Source: Oscillospiraceae bacterium
Lineage (GTDB): Bacteria > Bacillota > Clostridia > Oscillospirales > CAG-272
NCBI GenBank assembly: GCA_015063685.1
Contig: SVTR01000002.1
Location: 62,001 to 126,000, forward strand
Reading direction: 5' to 3'
Length of the DNA: 64,000 nt
Shown: in pieces, positions 56,898 to 64,000 of the stretch
Layout of the letters: every line of letters starts with the position of its first letter
Numbering within the stretch: the stretch's first letter is position 1
Notes under the pieces: generated by a model
What the model was told of the DNA's origin: nothing
What the model saw: only the letters and a program-made list of their open reading frames with translations
The model's database searches: none
Program-made: the position numbers and the translations under genes

Positions 56898-58520
56898 ATG
56901 AAACTGGAAAATTTCAGTCTGCTTTATCCCGACGCCGAGGCGCAACGAGCCCACCTGGCTGGGAAAAATGTTCCCGACATTGATATGTATACCCTGCAGG
57001 AGCTGGGCATGCTGGAGATCTTTGATCCTAAGTCCGCCCCCCTGTCGGAGTTTTTTACCACCGATCCCGCGGTCATCGCTTACCGTAACGAGACATTCTC
57101 GGATATGCTGAACAACCCTGTACTGACCGACACCCTGCGCCGTTTGGTTCCCGTTCTGCAGGACATCACCGAGCTGCGCCGTCTGGAGCAGGACAACGGC
57201 GGCGAGGACACCGCCTCCTACCTGTCCAGTATGACGGAGATCGAGCTTTACATCACCTGCGTGGATATCCTCCACAAGGGTATGACCGAAGCCCGCGACG
57301 GCATCAAGGGCGCCGCTTTCCGCCGCCTGTGCGATTGCGTCATTGAGCTGGCGGAATCCGAATACTACGCCGAGCTGAACAAGAAGCTCTCTGAGCTGAC
57401 CCAAAGAGTCCGCGAGATCCGCAGCGTGACCATTGGTGTCAATCTGGATGCCCAGCTTCGTCCTGCCCAGGCAGGCGTGCTGTCTGTCAACGCCAAGCCC
57501 TTCCGCTCCGGCGAGACCCTGGACAAAATCCTGCGTCTCAACTTCAAGGACGACGAGTACACCTGCATCGCTCAATTGGTCCCCTTCGGCAAAAAGCAAT
57601 CGGACAATCAAAAGACCGCCCTGTCCCTGGCCTTCAACTCCGCCATCAACGACGTGTATCGCTCTTCCCTGCGCTCCTGGAAGAAGATCGTACAGAGCTA
57701 CGTCCTTGACAATACCGAATTTTTGCTGTCCCTGATGCCCGAGATCGAGTTCATCGTCAAGGGCACCCAGCTCCAACAGAGCCTTCTCGATCGTGGCTGT
57801 CCCCTGTGTGCCCCCAAGCTTTGCCCCGCAACGGATCGTGTTTTCAAAGCAACAGAGCTTTATAATCCCGCCGTTGCCCTCAAGCTGGCCGCCGACGAAA
57901 CCGTAGTCCCCAACGACGTATACATGGACACCACCCCCGAGAACGCCCTGATCTATGTACTGACAGGCCCCAACCGCGGCGGCAAATCCGTCATCACCTG
58001 CGCCATCGGCCTTTGCCAGGTCATGCTTCAGTTGGGTATGTATCTGCCCGCCAAGGTCTGCGAGATCAGTCCCGCAGACGGCATTTACACCCACTTCCCC
58101 ACAGGTGCTGACGACACCATCGACAAGGGTCGTCTGGGCGAGGAATGCGCCCGTCTCGGCGAAATCTTTGACGTGGTGACCGCCCAAAGTCTGGTGCTCC
58201 TGGACGAATCCCTGTCCTCCACCGGCTCCTACGAGGCCTCCTACATCGCCGCAGAGGTGCTCACAGGTCTTTCGCACGTAGGATGTCGTTGCCTGTTCTC
58301 CACCCACCTGCACGAGCTGTCGGGTGAGCTGGAGCGCATCAACGAGCAAGCCTTGGCTGAAGGCGGCGTCCGCATCGACACCCTGGTGGCCGGCATCATG
58401 GGCGAAGGCAAGCGATCCTTCAAGATCGTCCGCGCCAAGCCCGACGGCAAGTCCTACGCACGGGATATCGCTGAAAGATACGGCCTGACTTATGAAAGTA
58501 TTATGAAAAAAATTCAATAA
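56898..58520 (+). CDS. MutS-family ATPase without mismatch-recognition domain
   Basis: 540 residues. Only the lever (about 30-300) and C-terminal ATPase domain of MutS are present. Walker A is TGPNRGGKSVIT (about residue 355), where the Asn-Arg-Gly-Gly form replaces the Asn-Met-Ala/Gly-Gly of MutS; Walker B is SLVLLDESLSSTG, and FSTHLHEL carries the sensor His. The N-terminal mismatch-binding domain of MutS1 and the Smr nuclease of MutS2 are absent. Its DNA target is therefore unknown. ATG lies 10 bases after AAAGGAAA, with a two-codon ATG-AAA-TGA frame between. Lrp/AsnC regulator gene follows after 59 bases. Confidence 0.85.
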   Translation: MKLENFSLLYPDAEAQRAHLAGKNVPDIDMYTLQELGMLEIFDPKSAPLSEFFTTDPAVIAYRNETFSDMLNNPVLTDTLRRLVPVLQDITELRRLEQDNGGEDTASYLSSMTEIELYITCVDILHKGMTEARDGIKGAAFRRLCDCVIELAESEYYAELNKKLSELTQRVREIRSVTIGVNLDAQLRPAQAGVLSVNAKPFRSGETLDKILRLNFKDDEYTCIAQLVPFGKKQSDNQKTALSLAFNSAINDVYRSSLRSWKKIVQSYVLDNTEFLLSLMPEIEFIVKGTQLQQSLLDRGCPLCAPKLCPATDRVFKATELYNPAVALKLAADETVVPNDVYMDTTPENALIYVLTGPNRGGKSVITCAIGLCQVMLQLGMYLPAKVCEISPADGIYTHFPTGADDTIDKGRLGEECARLGEIFDVVTAQSLVLLDESLSSTGSYEASYIAAEVLTGLSHVGCRCLFSTHLHELSGELERINEQALAEGGVRIDTLVAGIMGEGKRSFKIVRAKPDGKSYARDIAERYGLTYESIMKKIQ

Positions 58521-58579
58521 AAGATAATTACCATAAAAAACATTTCACGCGCCTCGGCGCATAGATGGAGGAATAAACC

Positions 58580-59056
58580 ATGGATAAGCTTTTAAAGCTG
58601 TTAGAAGACAACGCCACCCTGACCCCCGCTGAGCTTTCTGTCATGCTGAACAAGGAGGAGGGAGACATCCGCGCCCTCATTCAGAAGTACGAATCCGACG
58701 GTGTCATCGTGGGCTACAAGACCCTCGTGGACTGGGACAAGACCGACCGTGAGTACGTCACCGCCATGATCGAGGTCAAGATGACCCCCCAGCGGGATCG
58801 CGGCTTTGATCGCATTGCGGAGAAGATCTACAACTACCCCGAGGTGCAGAGCGTTTACCTCATGTCGGGCGGCTTCGACCTGTGCCTGCTCATCGAGGGA
58901 CGCACCATGAAGGAGGTCGCCTATTTCGTAGCGCAAAAGCTGGCCCCCATTGAGGCGGTCATCTCCACCGCCACCCATTTCGTTCTGCGCAAATACAAGG
59001 ACAAGGGCGTCATCTACGGTGCCGACGAGATCGACGAGAGAGGAAACTGCAACTGA
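58580..59056 (+). CDS. Lrp/AsnC family transcriptional regulator
   Basis: 158 residues. N-terminal winged helix (LLKLLEDNATLTPAELSVMLNKEEGDIRALIQKYESDGVIVGYKTLVD) and C-terminal RAM/AsnC effector domain (VTAMIEVKMTPQ, VQSVYLMSGGFDLCLLIEG). Such regulators usually sense amino acids. AGGAGGAAT-like GGAGGAATA precedes the ATG. Its stop overlaps the aminotransferase start by one base (TGATG), so the two are coupled; regulation of that aminotransferase is likely but inferred. Confidence 0.93.
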   Translation: MDKLLKLLEDNATLTPAELSVMLNKEEGDIRALIQKYESDGVIVGYKTLVDWDKTDREYVTAMIEVKMTPQRDRGFDRIAEKIYNYPEVQSVYLMSGGFDLCLLIEGRTMKEVAYFVAQKLAPIEAVISTATHFVLRKYKDKGVIYGADEIDERGNCN

Positions 59057-60234
59057 TGGCACAGATAGATTACGATCGCGTACTGCCCCGACACGTGGTG
59101 GATATGCCACCCTCGGGCATACGGAAATTCTTTGATATACTGGAGACCATGCACGACGTTATCGGTCTCACGGTAGGTCAGCCCGACTTCGTAACCCCCT
59201 GGCATATCCGAGAGGCCGGCATCGAAAGCCTGGAAAAGGGCAAGACCTACTACACCTCCAACGCGGGTACCCTGGAGCTTCGTCAAGAGATCGACGCCTA
59301 CATGACCCGTCGCTTCGGGCTGTCCTACGATCCCGTCCACGAGGTTATCGTCACGGTGGGCGGCTCCGAGGCCATTGACATCGCCATGCGAACCCTCCTT
59401 GCCCCCGGAGACGAGGTCATCATCCCCACCCCCTGCTTCGTCTGCTACGAGCCCCTGGCTCGCATGGCGGGCGGCGTTCCCGTCATTGTAGAGACCCGCA
59501 ACGAGGACAAATTCAAGCTGACCCCTGAACTACTGGAGGCCGCCATCACCGAAAAGACCAAGATGCTGGTGCTGGCCTACCCCAACAACCCCACGGGCGC
59601 CATCATGGATGCCGAGGACCTTGAAAAGATCGCCCGGATCCTGCGGGAGAAGCAGATCATCGTTCTCTCCGACGAGATCTACGGCGAGTTGACCTACGGA
59701 AAGCGTCACGTATCCATCGCCTCCCTGCCCGGAATGCGGGAGCGCACCATCATCGCCAGCGGCTTTTCCAAGGCCTACGCTATGACGGGCTGGCGTCTGG
59801 GTTATCTCTGCGCCCCCGAGCCTCTGGCCAAGCAAATGCTGAAAATTCACCAGTACGCCATCATGTGCGCCCCCACCACCGCCCAACTGGCCGCCATTGA
59901 GGCGCTCAAAAACGGTGACGAGGACGTGGCTATGATGACCGCCGAATATGACCGCCGCCGACATCACATCTACAGCGGTCTCAAAAGCATCGGCATTGAC
60001 TCCTTTGAGCCTGAGGGTGCCTTCTACATCTACCCCGAGATCGGCAAATTCGGACTGTCCAGCGAGGCGTTTTGCGAGCGCTTGCTCTACGAGCAGAAAT
60101 GCGCCATCGTCCCCGGTACCGCCTTCGGCGCGGGCGGCGAGGGCTTTGCCCGTATCTCCTACGCCTATTCCGTGAAGCACATCGACCAAGCGCTGGAGCG
60201 GATGGAAGCCTTTACGAAAAAGCTCAAAGGCTGA
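59056..60234 (+). CDS. class I/II pyridoxal-phosphate aminotransferase
   Basis: 392 residues, fold-type I. Substrate/PLP motifs in order: LTVGQPDFVTP, YTSNAGTLELRQEI, VGGSEAIDIAMR, PNNPTGA, LSDEIYGELTY (Asp and Tyr for PLP), SGFSKAYAMTGWRLGYL (Schiff-base Lys), and FARISYAYS with the carboxylate-binding Arg. Members paired with an AsnC regulator are usually aspartate or aromatic aminotransferase-like; the exact amino acid is not determinable here. Followed by a strong terminator. Confidence 0.94.
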   Translation: MAQIDYDRVLPRHVVDMPPSGIRKFFDILETMHDVIGLTVGQPDFVTPWHIREAGIESLEKGKTYYTSNAGTLELRQEIDAYMTRRFGLSYDPVHEVIVTVGGSEAIDIAMRTLLAPGDEVIIPTPCFVCYEPLARMAGGVPVIVETRNEDKFKLTPELLEAAITEKTKMLVLAYPNNPTGAIMDAEDLEKIARILREKQIIVLSDEIYGELTYGKRHVSIASLPGMRERTIIASGFSKAYAMTGWRLGYLCAPEPLAKQMLKIHQYAIMCAPTTAQLAAIEALKNGDEDVAMMTAEYDRRRHHIYSGLKSIGIDSFEPEGAFYIYPEIGKFGLSSEAFCERLLYEQKCAIVPGTAFGAGGEGFARISYAYSVKHIDQALERMEAFTKKLKG

Positions 60235-60248
60235 CGCCATAATAAAAG

Positions 60249-60286
60249 AACCCGAGCTGACTTGTGTCAGCTCGGGTTGATTTTTT
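60249..60286. terminator. terminator after the aminotransferase (probably bidirectional)
   Basis: 13-bp stem AACCCGAGCTGAC / GTCAGCTCGGGTT with TTTTTT at 60281-60286; the other strand gives CTTTTATT. It lies between two convergent genes. Confidence 0.9.
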
Positions 60287-60301
60287 GGAATGACTCACCC
60301 C

Positions 60302-61081
60302 TTATTCCGGGGAAATCTCGGCACACACGGCGTTGTGATCCGAATAATACTGTCCGTTCACCGGAGTATCCGGCACCACGTAGGCATTCAGGCACAGGCC
60401 GTCGGTGAAAATATAGTCGATCTTTTCCCTCCGATCCTCAGGCAAGCGCCCAAAGCCATGGAAGGTACCGCCCAGTCCCGCCGTGCAATCCACCGTGCCC
60501 CGTTTTTGCAGCCCCTCGGTGATGAGCGTGATCTCGGGAGTGTGGGGAATCGCGTTGAAATCACCGGTGAGCACGAATTTTTCCGGATATTGGGAGATCA
60601 GCTGCACCAGCATCATGGCCCCCAAATAGCGGGCGCTGGCCCCCTGGTGGTCAAGATGGGTGTTAATAAAACGGAAGGGCTGATCCCAGGCATCGTGCTT
60701 GAGCAGCGCCGTGGTCAGCATACGGGGACAACCGCTCTGGTCGCCGCCGAAGGTGGAGCCTGCCACGCGGGGCGTGGGGGATAGCCACAGATTGTCCAGA
60801 GATAAAAGCTCCACCTCGTCGGTGCGGTAGGCAATGAGCATGGACTCGCCGTGGTAATTCTTCTCTCGCCCGCAGCCCTGCACCGTATAGCCCGGCAAAT
60901 GGTCACGCAGGCGGGCACGCATACCGTCAGTCACCTCCTGGAAGCCGATAACACAGGGACACTCACGGTTCAGAACGTCAACCACTCTGTCAAAGCGGCG
61001 GCTGAAGGCGTTGATCCCATCTCCGATATTGTCCACGCGGAGATTGAAGGTCATAAATTTCAAGGGCTTATTCTTTGCCAT
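60302..61081 (-). CDS. endonuclease/exonuclease/phosphatase (EEP) family hydrolase
   Basis: 259 residues, no signal peptide. EEP motifs in order: FMTFNLRVDN (Asn), IGFQEVTDGM (metal Glu), NTHLDHQGASAR, LTGDFNAIP (Asp and Asn) and KIDYIFTDG...YYSDHNAV (Asp-His). The family cleaves phosphodiester or phosphomonoester bonds of DNA, lipids or sugars. GGAAAGGATAGGA precedes the ATG. It follows the low-complexity membrane protein by 29 bases and shares its promoter. Confidence 0.9.
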   Translation of the reverse strand: MAKNKPLKFMTFNLRVDNIGDGINAFSRRFDRVVDVLNRECPCVIGFQEVTDGMRARLRDHLPGYTVQGCGREKNYHGESMLIAYRTDEVELLSLDNLWLSPTPRVAGSTFGGDQSGCPRMLTTALLKHDAWDQPFRFINTHLDHQGASARYLGAMMLVQLISQYPEKFVLTGDFNAIPHTPEITLITEGLQKRGTVDCTAGLGGTFHGFGRLPEDRREKIDYIFTDGLCLNAYVVPDTPVNGQYYSDHNAVCAEISPE

Positions 61082-61110
61082 ATCCTATCCTTTCCGAGTC
61101 GGAACAGACG

Positions 61111-62130
61111 TCACCAGCCCGGGCCGCTGTAATTGCCGTCGTTTTGCTGGTTATATCCGTTTTGGTTGTATCCGTTTTGGTTGTACTGATTTCCCTGATT
61201 GTTGCCATTATTCTGCTTGTTGCGGTTGTTCTTCACCGCGCGAACGATGAGGTAAATGGCCAGCACGATCAAGCCCACCATGATGAGCAGCATGACGATA
61301 TCCGACAGAGGAATATTCTTGCCGAACACGTTCTCCATGGTGTCCACCACAATGACGGCAGAGATCCCCGTCTCCTCTGTAAACTGCTGAAGCGCGGTGT
61401 TCACGGTCTCGGGGTTCATGGTCAGATGGGAGCGATTGGTCAGATGGGATTCCACCATTTTACTGTGATCCCGTTCCGTCTTAAAGGAGGACGGCAGACC
61501 CAGCCGTTCAACCTCATCCGCCATGGTCTCCATCACCGCCGCCAGATTGGCGCTCAGGGAATATGCGTGATATTCCGCATTGACGGATCCTCGCATAGCA
61601 CGCCCGAAGGCGGTATATTCGTCACCGAACATCTGATTGATATTAGTGTGAAGATTATCACCAGGCCACGCGATGGCATAATATCCGTCGGATTCCTCGT
61701 TGGTCAAAAAGACGATGAGCAGATTGTCCTCATAGGACGGTTCAGTTTTGGGTCCGAACTCCTCAAGATATCGGGCGTCTGCGTATGCTTGGAAGGTTTC
61801 TTCATTATACGAGACGATACCGCCGTTGGCCACGTTGGTCAAGGCCGTGCCGATATAGGAAACGAAGAAAACACCTACCAAAAGCAGCAGAATGATGGGC
61901 GCCATCAGGGCGCCGATGAGTCCGCTCAGGCATCCGCCTCCGTAGCCGTAGCCGTATCTTCTGCGGGGGCCGTAGCCTCCGTAAAAATGGGGTCCGCGGG
62001 GGCCGTAACCAAATCCGCCGCCGCGAGAGCCGCCGCCGAATCCGCCGCCTCGGGATCCTCCTCCGAAGCCACCGCCTCGGGATCCACCTCCAAAGCCTCC
62101 TCCACGGGAGCCACCTCCTGGTCCTGGCAT
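61111..62130 (-). CDS. membrane protein with Gly/Arg-rich N-terminus and Asn/Gln-rich C-terminus
   Basis: 339 residues. Residues 1-65 are low complexity: four GGGSRGGGF repeats, then Gly/Tyr/Arg-rich. One membrane helix at about 70-95 (LIGALMAPIILLLLVGVFFV), a soluble domain of about 180 residues, a second helix at about 275-295, and a C-terminal tail of Asn, Gln, Gly and Tyr repeats (NQNGYNQNGYNQQN). With two helices both tails would be on the same, probably cytoplasmic, side. The middle segment (EDNLLIVFLTNEESDGYYAIAWPGDN) faintly recalls a TPM domain; not assigned. AAAGGAG precedes the ATG; promoter at 62166-62194. Confidence 0.78.
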   Translation of the reverse strand: MPGPGGGSRGGGFGGGSRGGGFGGGSRGGGFGGGSRGGGFGYGPRGPHFYGGYGPRRRYGYGYGGGCLSGLIGALMAPIILLLLVGVFFVSYIGTALTNVANGGIVSYNEETFQAYADARYLEEFGPKTEPSYEDNLLIVFLTNEESDGYYAIAWPGDNLHTNINQMFGDEYTAFGRAMRGSVNAEYHAYSLSANLAAVMETMADEVERLGLPSSFKTERDHSKMVESHLTNRSHLTMNPETVNTALQQFTEETGISAVIVVDTMENVFGKNIPLSDIVMLLIMVGLIVLAIYLIVRAVKNNRNKQNNGNNQGNQYNQNGYNQNGYNQQNDGNYSGPGW

Positions 62131-62165
62131 ATCTTATCTCCTTTCCGAGTACATATTTTTCTTTC

Positions 62166-62194
62166 ATTATAGCCCATTTTTCACATCGGGTCAA
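62166..62194 (-). promoter_or_regulatory. promoter of the low-complexity membrane protein / EEP operon
   Basis: TTGACC (62189-62194), 17-bp spacer, TATAAT (62166-62171) on the minus strand. Confidence 0.75.
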
Positions 62195-62252
62195 GTCCTT
62201 TGGTTAAAAAATCAGCAAAAATTCATGCAAGAAACAAAAGAAAGGATCAAAA

Positions 62253-62413
62253 GGGCATCTCTAAAAACTCATCGCACGCCGATATGGCGGTGCTTTTTCC
62301 GTCATACGTCACAAAATTCTTTCGCATAGGGTCAACTATGCGTGCAGATTTTTGTTTAGTCTGACGAAAAAATCCCTCGCCTCTCGCCGCACGCTGAGTA
62401 TTTAGAGATGCCC
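62253..62413. repeat. MITE-like dispersed repeat, copy B
   Basis: 161 bp with terminal inverted repeats GGGCATCTCTAAA / TTTAGAGATGCCC (13 bp, perfect). Closely matches copy A at 1371-1526 throughout. It lies between the divergent promoters at 62166 and 62451 and has no coding capacity. Confidence 0.85.
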
Positions 62414-62450
62414 GAAAGGCATCTTCTTTTAAAATACAGTCATGCAGAAC

Positions 62451-62479
62451 TTGACGAAATCCCTGTTTTGTGATACAAT
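62451..62479 (+). promoter_or_regulatory. promoter of the CXXC protein / polyferredoxin operon
   Basis: TTGACG (62451-62456), 17-bp spacer, TACAAT (62474-62479), with TGA before the -10. Confidence 0.75.
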
Positions 62480-62553
62480 AAAGGGTGCAGTACCTGCCGG
62501 ATATCACCGTTCGGCAGACGAGCAACTCCCCTCCGGGAGAAAGGAGCCTATGG

Positions 62554-63342
62554 ATGTCTGATAAAAAACAACGTATCATATATCTGGTCTACGGCATCAT
62601 CCAGTCGGTGCTGACGGTGGCCTGCGGCGTTTGCCTGATCATGGCCAGCCTTGCCATCTATGATGGAGGCAACGGCGCTTATTCCAGGGAGGCCGTGGCA
62701 ACCCAATTTGAAAAGATCCTCATCCCCGTTCTGCTTTGCCTTACAGGTGTGGTTGCGGGCATAGTCCTGTCCCTCGTTTCCCCCCGAAAGGCGCAAAAGC
62801 CCAAAGGACAGATGGCACCTGCCGATGCCATTCGGCGTTTGTCCCTCCGTATAGATCCGGTCGCCTGTCCCGCCGAGCTGACCGCCGCCCGCAAGAAGGA
62901 GCAGACCTTGCGTCTGGTGCTTCGGCTGATGGCTGCCACCGTCTGTATCGCGGTGGCGATCCCCGCCCTGGTCTATCTCTTTGATCTTACCAACTTTGAC
63001 AACATTGCCGAGGGGCTGACCGAGGATATCGTAGCCGCCATGGCGCTGGTTCTGCCCGCCTCCGCCGTAGGTCTTTCCGCCTGGGTCGTGGTGACCCTGG
63101 CTTGTCACTATAGCCTCAAGCGAGAGCTGGGCATTGTCAAGGAAGCACTCAAGGTAGCGCCCGCTCAAAACGCCGAGGTTGCTTCTTCCGCGAAAAAAAG
63201 CGGTCACGCTGTGTGGATCATCCGCCTGGCCGTTCTGGCGGTTGCCATTGTGTTTATCATCCTGGGCATCGTCAACGGCGGTATGAACGACGTACTGCAA
63301 AAGGCCATTCGCATCTGCACCGAGTGCATCGGTCTGGGTTAA
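62554..63342 (+). CDS. membrane protein ending in a CD1871A-like CXXC segment
   Basis: 262 residues with about five membrane helices (residues 8-35, 55-75, 120-145, 160-185, 215-240). The first 210 residues I do not recognise. The last 45 (helix, then GGMNDVLQKAIRICTECIGLG) look like the small CD1871A-family CXXC proteins, which are normally separate and lie next to a 4Fe-4S membrane protein, as here. The CXXC could coordinate a cluster or act as a redox pair; this is inference. I chose the ATG at 62554 because AAAGGAG stands 7 bases upstream. The downstream gene begins 12 bases after the stop. Confidence 0.75.
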   Translation: MSDKKQRIIYLVYGIIQSVLTVACGVCLIMASLAIYDGGNGAYSREAVATQFEKILIPVLLCLTGVVAGIVLSLVSPRKAQKPKGQMAPADAIRRLSLRIDPVACPAELTAARKKEQTLRLVLRLMAATVCIAVAIPALVYLFDLTNFDNIAEGLTEDIVAAMALVLPASAVGLSAWVVVTLACHYSLKRELGIVKEALKVAPAQNAEVASSAKKSGHAVWIIRLAVLAVAIVFIILGIVNGGMNDVLQKAIRICTECIGLG

Positions 63343-63354
63343 GGAGGGGAGAGC

Positions 63355-64000
63355 ATGAAAAAGACAACTGCATGGTTCAAAAACCACCTGCCCACCAAGC
63401 GCCGTTGGATCCAGCTTTACGCCGCCCTCCTGTTCAATGCCAATCTGAAGGGCTTCGGCAACGGACAGATCTACAAGGGTCCCTTGAAAAACATCTGCAC
63501 CCCCGGTCTCAACTGCTATTCCTGCCCCGGCGCTTCGGGCGCATGCCCCCTTGGCTCTCTTCAGAACGCCTTGTATGACAGCGGCAAAACGCTTCCCTTT
63601 TACATTTTCGGCGTCATCGCCCTGTACGGACTCCTCTTTGGCCGCTGGATCTGCGGATTCCTCTGTCCCTTTGGACTGATCCAGGAGCTATTACATAAGA
63701 TCCCTACCCCCAAGCTAAAAAAGAACAAGGTCACCCGTGTGCTTTCCTGGTTCAAATACGTGATCCTGGCGGTGTTTGTTTTCATCCTGCCCATCATGTA
63801 TATGTTCCGTGACTTCCCCCTGCCCGCTTTCTGCAAATACATTTGCCCCGCCGGCACCCTAGAGGGCGCCATGGGACTGCTGTCCAACAAGGTCAACGAC
63901 AGCATGTTCGGTATGCTGGGTCCCCTTTTTACCTGGAAATTCCTGCTCATGGTCAGCTTCCTTGTGACCTGCGTGTTCATCTTCCGTTGCTTCTGCCGCT
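63355..64000 (+). CDS. 4Fe-4S polyferredoxin-type membrane protein (NapH/NosR-like), N-terminal part
   Basis: Partial: the gene continues beyond the right edge. The visible 215 residues have membrane helices and Cys motifs: ICTPGLNCYSCPGASGACPLGSLQN, GRWICGFLCPFGLIQELL and FCKYICPAGTLEGA. The CGxxCPxG and CxxxCPxG patterns are those of NapH/CcoG/NosR-type electron-transfer proteins; the ferredoxin-like 4Fe-4S motifs should follow outside the window (a CFCR begins at the edge). AAGGAGGGG lies 6 bases before the ATG. Co-transcribed with the CXXC membrane protein, with which it probably works. Confidence 0.88.
   Translation, partial: MKKTTAWFKNHLPTKRRWIQLYAALLFNANLKGFGNGQIYKGPLKNICTPGLNCYSCPGASGACPLGSLQNALYDSGKTLPFYIFGVIALYGLLFGRWICGFLCPFGLIQELLHKIPTPKLKKNKVTRVLSWFKYVILAVFVFILPIMYMFRDFPLPAFCKYICPAGTLEGAMGLLSNKVNDSMFGMLGPLFTWKFLLMVSFLVTCVFIFRCFCR

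Overview
This window looks like a chromosomal segment of an uncultured low-to-mid GC Firmicute of the Clostridia, probably a gut commensal. The inference rests on Clostridia-type gene neighbourhoods (V-type ATPase operon, M42 peptidase cluster, methionine gamma-lyase family protein, TSCPD and CD1871A-like CXXC proteins), classical AGGAGG ribosome binding sites, TTGACA/TATAAT promoters often with an extended TG -10, and Gram-positive type surface proteins. I recognise no rRNA, tRNA, CRISPR array, prophage or complete insertion sequence. All taxonomic statements are inference from gene content.

Layout. 1-1.3 kb: start of a cysteine desulfurase and a lipoprotein. 1.7-3.4 kb: leucine-rich-repeat lipoprotein. 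3.4-9.9 kb: PLP lyase and four zinc aminopeptidases (one M28, three M42). 10.3-11.8 kb: murD, divergent from dxs, which leads a dxs / CrtO-like acyltransferase / PAP2-like operon (12.1-15.3 kb). 15.5-20.4 kb: AI-2E family transporter, then htpG with a prephenate-dehydratase-like protein and a TSCPD protein. 20.4-27.8 kb: a uronate-isomerase homologue that lacks the catalytic motifs, and three tandem paralogous surface proteins. 27.9-34.7 kb: GH78-like rhamnosidase, ispE and lacZ. 35.1-39.8 kb: giant surface protein with twenty perfect 27-residue Cys repeats. 39.9-51.4 kb: V-type ATPase operon (order H-I-K-E-C-F-A-B, then a beta-propeller lipoprotein, then D). 51.7-55.0 kb: unknown protein, plsC-like acyltransferase and a GH2 enzyme. 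56-60.2 kb: PHP phosphoesterase, MutS-like ATPase, Lrp/AsnC regulator and aminotransferase. 60.3-64 kb: EEP-family hydrolase, low-complexity membrane protein, CXXC membrane protein and the start of a polyferredoxin.

How genes fit together. dxs and ispE supply the MEP isoprenoid route; the CrtO-like and PAP2-like genes behind dxs suggest use of isoprenoid lipids (inference). The V-ATPase c-subunit keeps the residues that bind sodium in Enterococcus hirae NtpK, so a sodium pump is likely. GH2, GH78 and the beta-propeller lipoprotein point to plant or host glycan use.

The most unusual structure is in the non-coding DNA. Four intergenic islands (7.3-7.7, 9.9-10.3, 30.1-30.7, 55.1-56.0 kb) are built from a TAAATTGTTGTTTA motif, about 75-bp hairpin units and inserted inverted repeats. 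All forward motifs lie on the left of each island and all reverse motifs on the right, and the unit hairpins change sequence while keeping their pairing.
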